Below are positions 63,115 through 64,000 of a stretch of DNA of 64,000 nucleotides, piece after piece. The notes below the pieces were generated by a model. The model ran no database searches. It had not been told where the DNA came from and was given only the letters and a program-made list of their open reading frames with translations. The stretch is taken from NCBI RefSeq assembly GCF_029689925.1, contig NZ_CP121445.1, positions 6,072,501-6,136,500 of the forward strand, read 5' to 3'. This DNA comes from Anaerocolumna sp. AGMB13025. Its GTDB lineage: Bacteria; Bacillota; Clostridia; Lachnospirales; Lachnospiraceae. Within the stretch, counting starts at the first letter, position 1. Each line of letters opens with the position of its first letter. The position numbers and the translations under genes were made by a program.

Positions 63115-63448
63115 TCAAAACCTTTTTACAACGTTTACAACCGCAGTTGCAGGGCAGGTCCATCTCCGTAATTTCATAATTGCCACCCTGTATCAATACA
63201 CCTTTCCCTTCACATAGTGCTTCCACGGACTTATGCCTTCCAGAGTAAAGAATTCTTTGAAAAGTCCCTCGGGAGACACCCATTTTCTGAGCAGCATCCT
63301 CCTGCTCCAGATTTTCAAAATCACAAAGGCGGAGGGCTTCCAATTCGTCTACACTGAGTATAATATACCCCTGCCCGCCTTCTTCCGGCGTAAATACTTT
63401 ATGTTCAAACTCCGCACAAACTTTCCTGCATTTTGCATTTCTTGGCAT
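63083..63448 (-). CDS. DUF134-family DNA-binding protein
   Basis: A 121-residue protein: ECF-like sigma-region-4 type HTH (LSVDELEALRLCDFENLEQEDAAQKMGVSRGTFQRIL), with cysteines near both ends (KCRKVC; CNCGCKRCKK) that suggest metal or Fe-S binding. ATG 63448 follows AAAGGAG by 8 nt; 63469 is rejected. DUF134 genes accompany NifX-like genes in many anaerobes. Its promoter carries a perfect 16-bp palindrome at the start site, so it likely represses itself and perhaps the Mrp-NifX gene 145 bp downstream. Confidence 0.93.
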   Translation of the reverse strand: MPRNAKCRKVCAEFEHKVFTPEEGGQGYIILSVDELEALRLCDFENLEQEDAAQKMGVSRGTFQRILYSGRHKSVEALCEGKGVLIQGGNYEITEMDLPCNCGCKRCKKVLNQKPSEYKAE

Positions 63449-63524
63449 AAAGCATCTCCTTTCCGGCACCAGTATCCAGCTGCTTGCTACTATAACTTAA
63501 CATAAACTCTATCTTTTATTTATA

Positions 63525-63540
63525 TTGTGCATATGCACAA
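63525..63540. promoter_or_regulatory. Operator-like palindrome at the DUF134 transcription start
   Basis: TTGTGCATATGCACAA, a perfect 16-bp palindrome, lies directly downstream of the -10 box on the minus strand, where a bound repressor would block RNA polymerase. Confidence 0.75.
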
Positions 63541-63545
63541 ATTAA

Positions 63546-63573
63546 ATTATACTACCTGATAATTTTTTGTCAA
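63546..63573 (-). promoter_or_regulatory. Consensus sigma-A promoter of the DUF134-Mrp unit
   Basis: On the minus strand TTGACA (63573-63568), 16 bp, TATAAT (63551-63546), about 95 bp before the DUF134 start. Confidence 0.88.
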
Positions 63574-63734
63574 TAGTTAAGCTAAAAATATTAATAACCT
63601 CCTTTATGTTACTCATTTTCTCAAACTGTTAAAAGCCAGCTGAGATCTATGTGAACATAGTACATTATTATCTTGTGTCAGAATAAATCTATCTGAATAT
63701 TATGTTAATAAAATCCTTAAGGAGTTTTATAACT

Positions 63735-64000
63735 TTGCCTATACGAATATTTATAGATCAGGGACATAACCCCAGCGGCTTCAATGCCGGAGCTGAGGGT
63801 TTTGGTCTTAGGGAACAGGATATCACTTACCAGGTCGGCATGTACCTGGCTAATATTCTGAATGATGACCCCAGATTTGAAGCCCGCACATCAAGGACAA
63901 CACCGGAGCAGGTTTTAGGTTACAGCAATACCACCAGTTTAGCAGAAAGGGTAAGGCTGGCTAACTCCTGGCCGGCTAATTATTTTATTAGTATCCATTG
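63735..64000 (+). CDS. N-acetylmuramoyl-L-alanine amidase, N-terminal part (cut by window end)
   Basis: A TTG at 63735, 10 nt after AAGGAG, opens 88 codons to the edge. The sequence IRIFIDQGHNPSGFNAGAEGFGLREQDITYQVGMYL carries the Amidase_3 zinc His (QGH) and Glu (REQD); AERVRLANSWPANYFISIH approaches the second His. The family cleaves cell-wall or spore-cortex peptidoglycan. No signal peptide is seen at this start, as in some CwlD-like or prophage-type amidases. Confidence 0.88.
   Translation, partial: MPIRIFIDQGHNPSGFNAGAEGFGLREQDITYQVGMYLANILNDDPRFEARTSRTTPEQVLGYSNTTSLAERVRLANSWPANYFISIH

Overview
The window reads as a low-GC, anaerobic, probably spore-forming Firmicute of the Lachnospiraceae / Clostridium phytofermentans type. 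Support comes from strong Shine-Dalgarno sequences, sigma-A promoters, the Gram-positive order of the ribosomal superoperon followed by adk, map, a KOW protein, infA and rpmJ, a zinc-type S14, an ECF transporter next to truA-rplM-rpsI, a pspA-ydjGHI operon, a yjdF riboswitch and a LysM/GH18 spore-hydrolase relative. No rRNA, tRNA or CRISPR array was recognised. The species call is inference.

Layout. 1-4037 (minus): the end of a yxlEF-like ABC module with its XRE regulator, then a YoeB toxin whose YefM antitoxin is fused to a DNA-binding domain and an APH-type kinase. 4311-10265 (minus): an oppABCDF-type peptide or nickel transporter, divergent from a PucR/CdaR-type regulator (10716-12275, plus). 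12461-17391 (plus): an operon of thioredoxin-like protein, SsuABC/TauABC-like transporter and arylsulfotransferase, with its own promoter and a palindromic site. 17501-18857: a membrane protein and a MerR regulator. 19266-43829 (minus): rpsI-rplM, truA, ecfT-ecfA2-ecfA1, then rplQ back to rpsJ, broken only by a plus-strand signal peptidase (25639-26160). Four sigma-A promoters and three leader regions suggest separate control of the L13/S9, Ecf, alpha and S10 units. 43953-64000: accessory and housekeeping genes, including VOC, GNAT, a methyltransferase, LacI, pspA-ydjGHI, phosphoglucomutase, yjdF riboswitch-yjdF-lysE, cupin, LysM-GH18, a frameshifted HIT gene, fba, dinB, an Mrp-NifX fusion with a DUF134 regulator, and the start of an amidase.

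The feature I find most unusual is the HTH-kinase-YefM fusion overlapping yoeB. Second is a genome-style pattern: six short tandem arrays (15, 36, 35, 38-40, 18-19 and 17 bp units) plus a 23-bp duplication, each of unrelated sequence and nearly all between genes. A 94-bp MITE-like inverted repeat, a well-formed DUF134 promoter-operator, an arylsulfotransferase operon with no export signals, and a GH18 protein lacking its catalytic acid are also worth checking.
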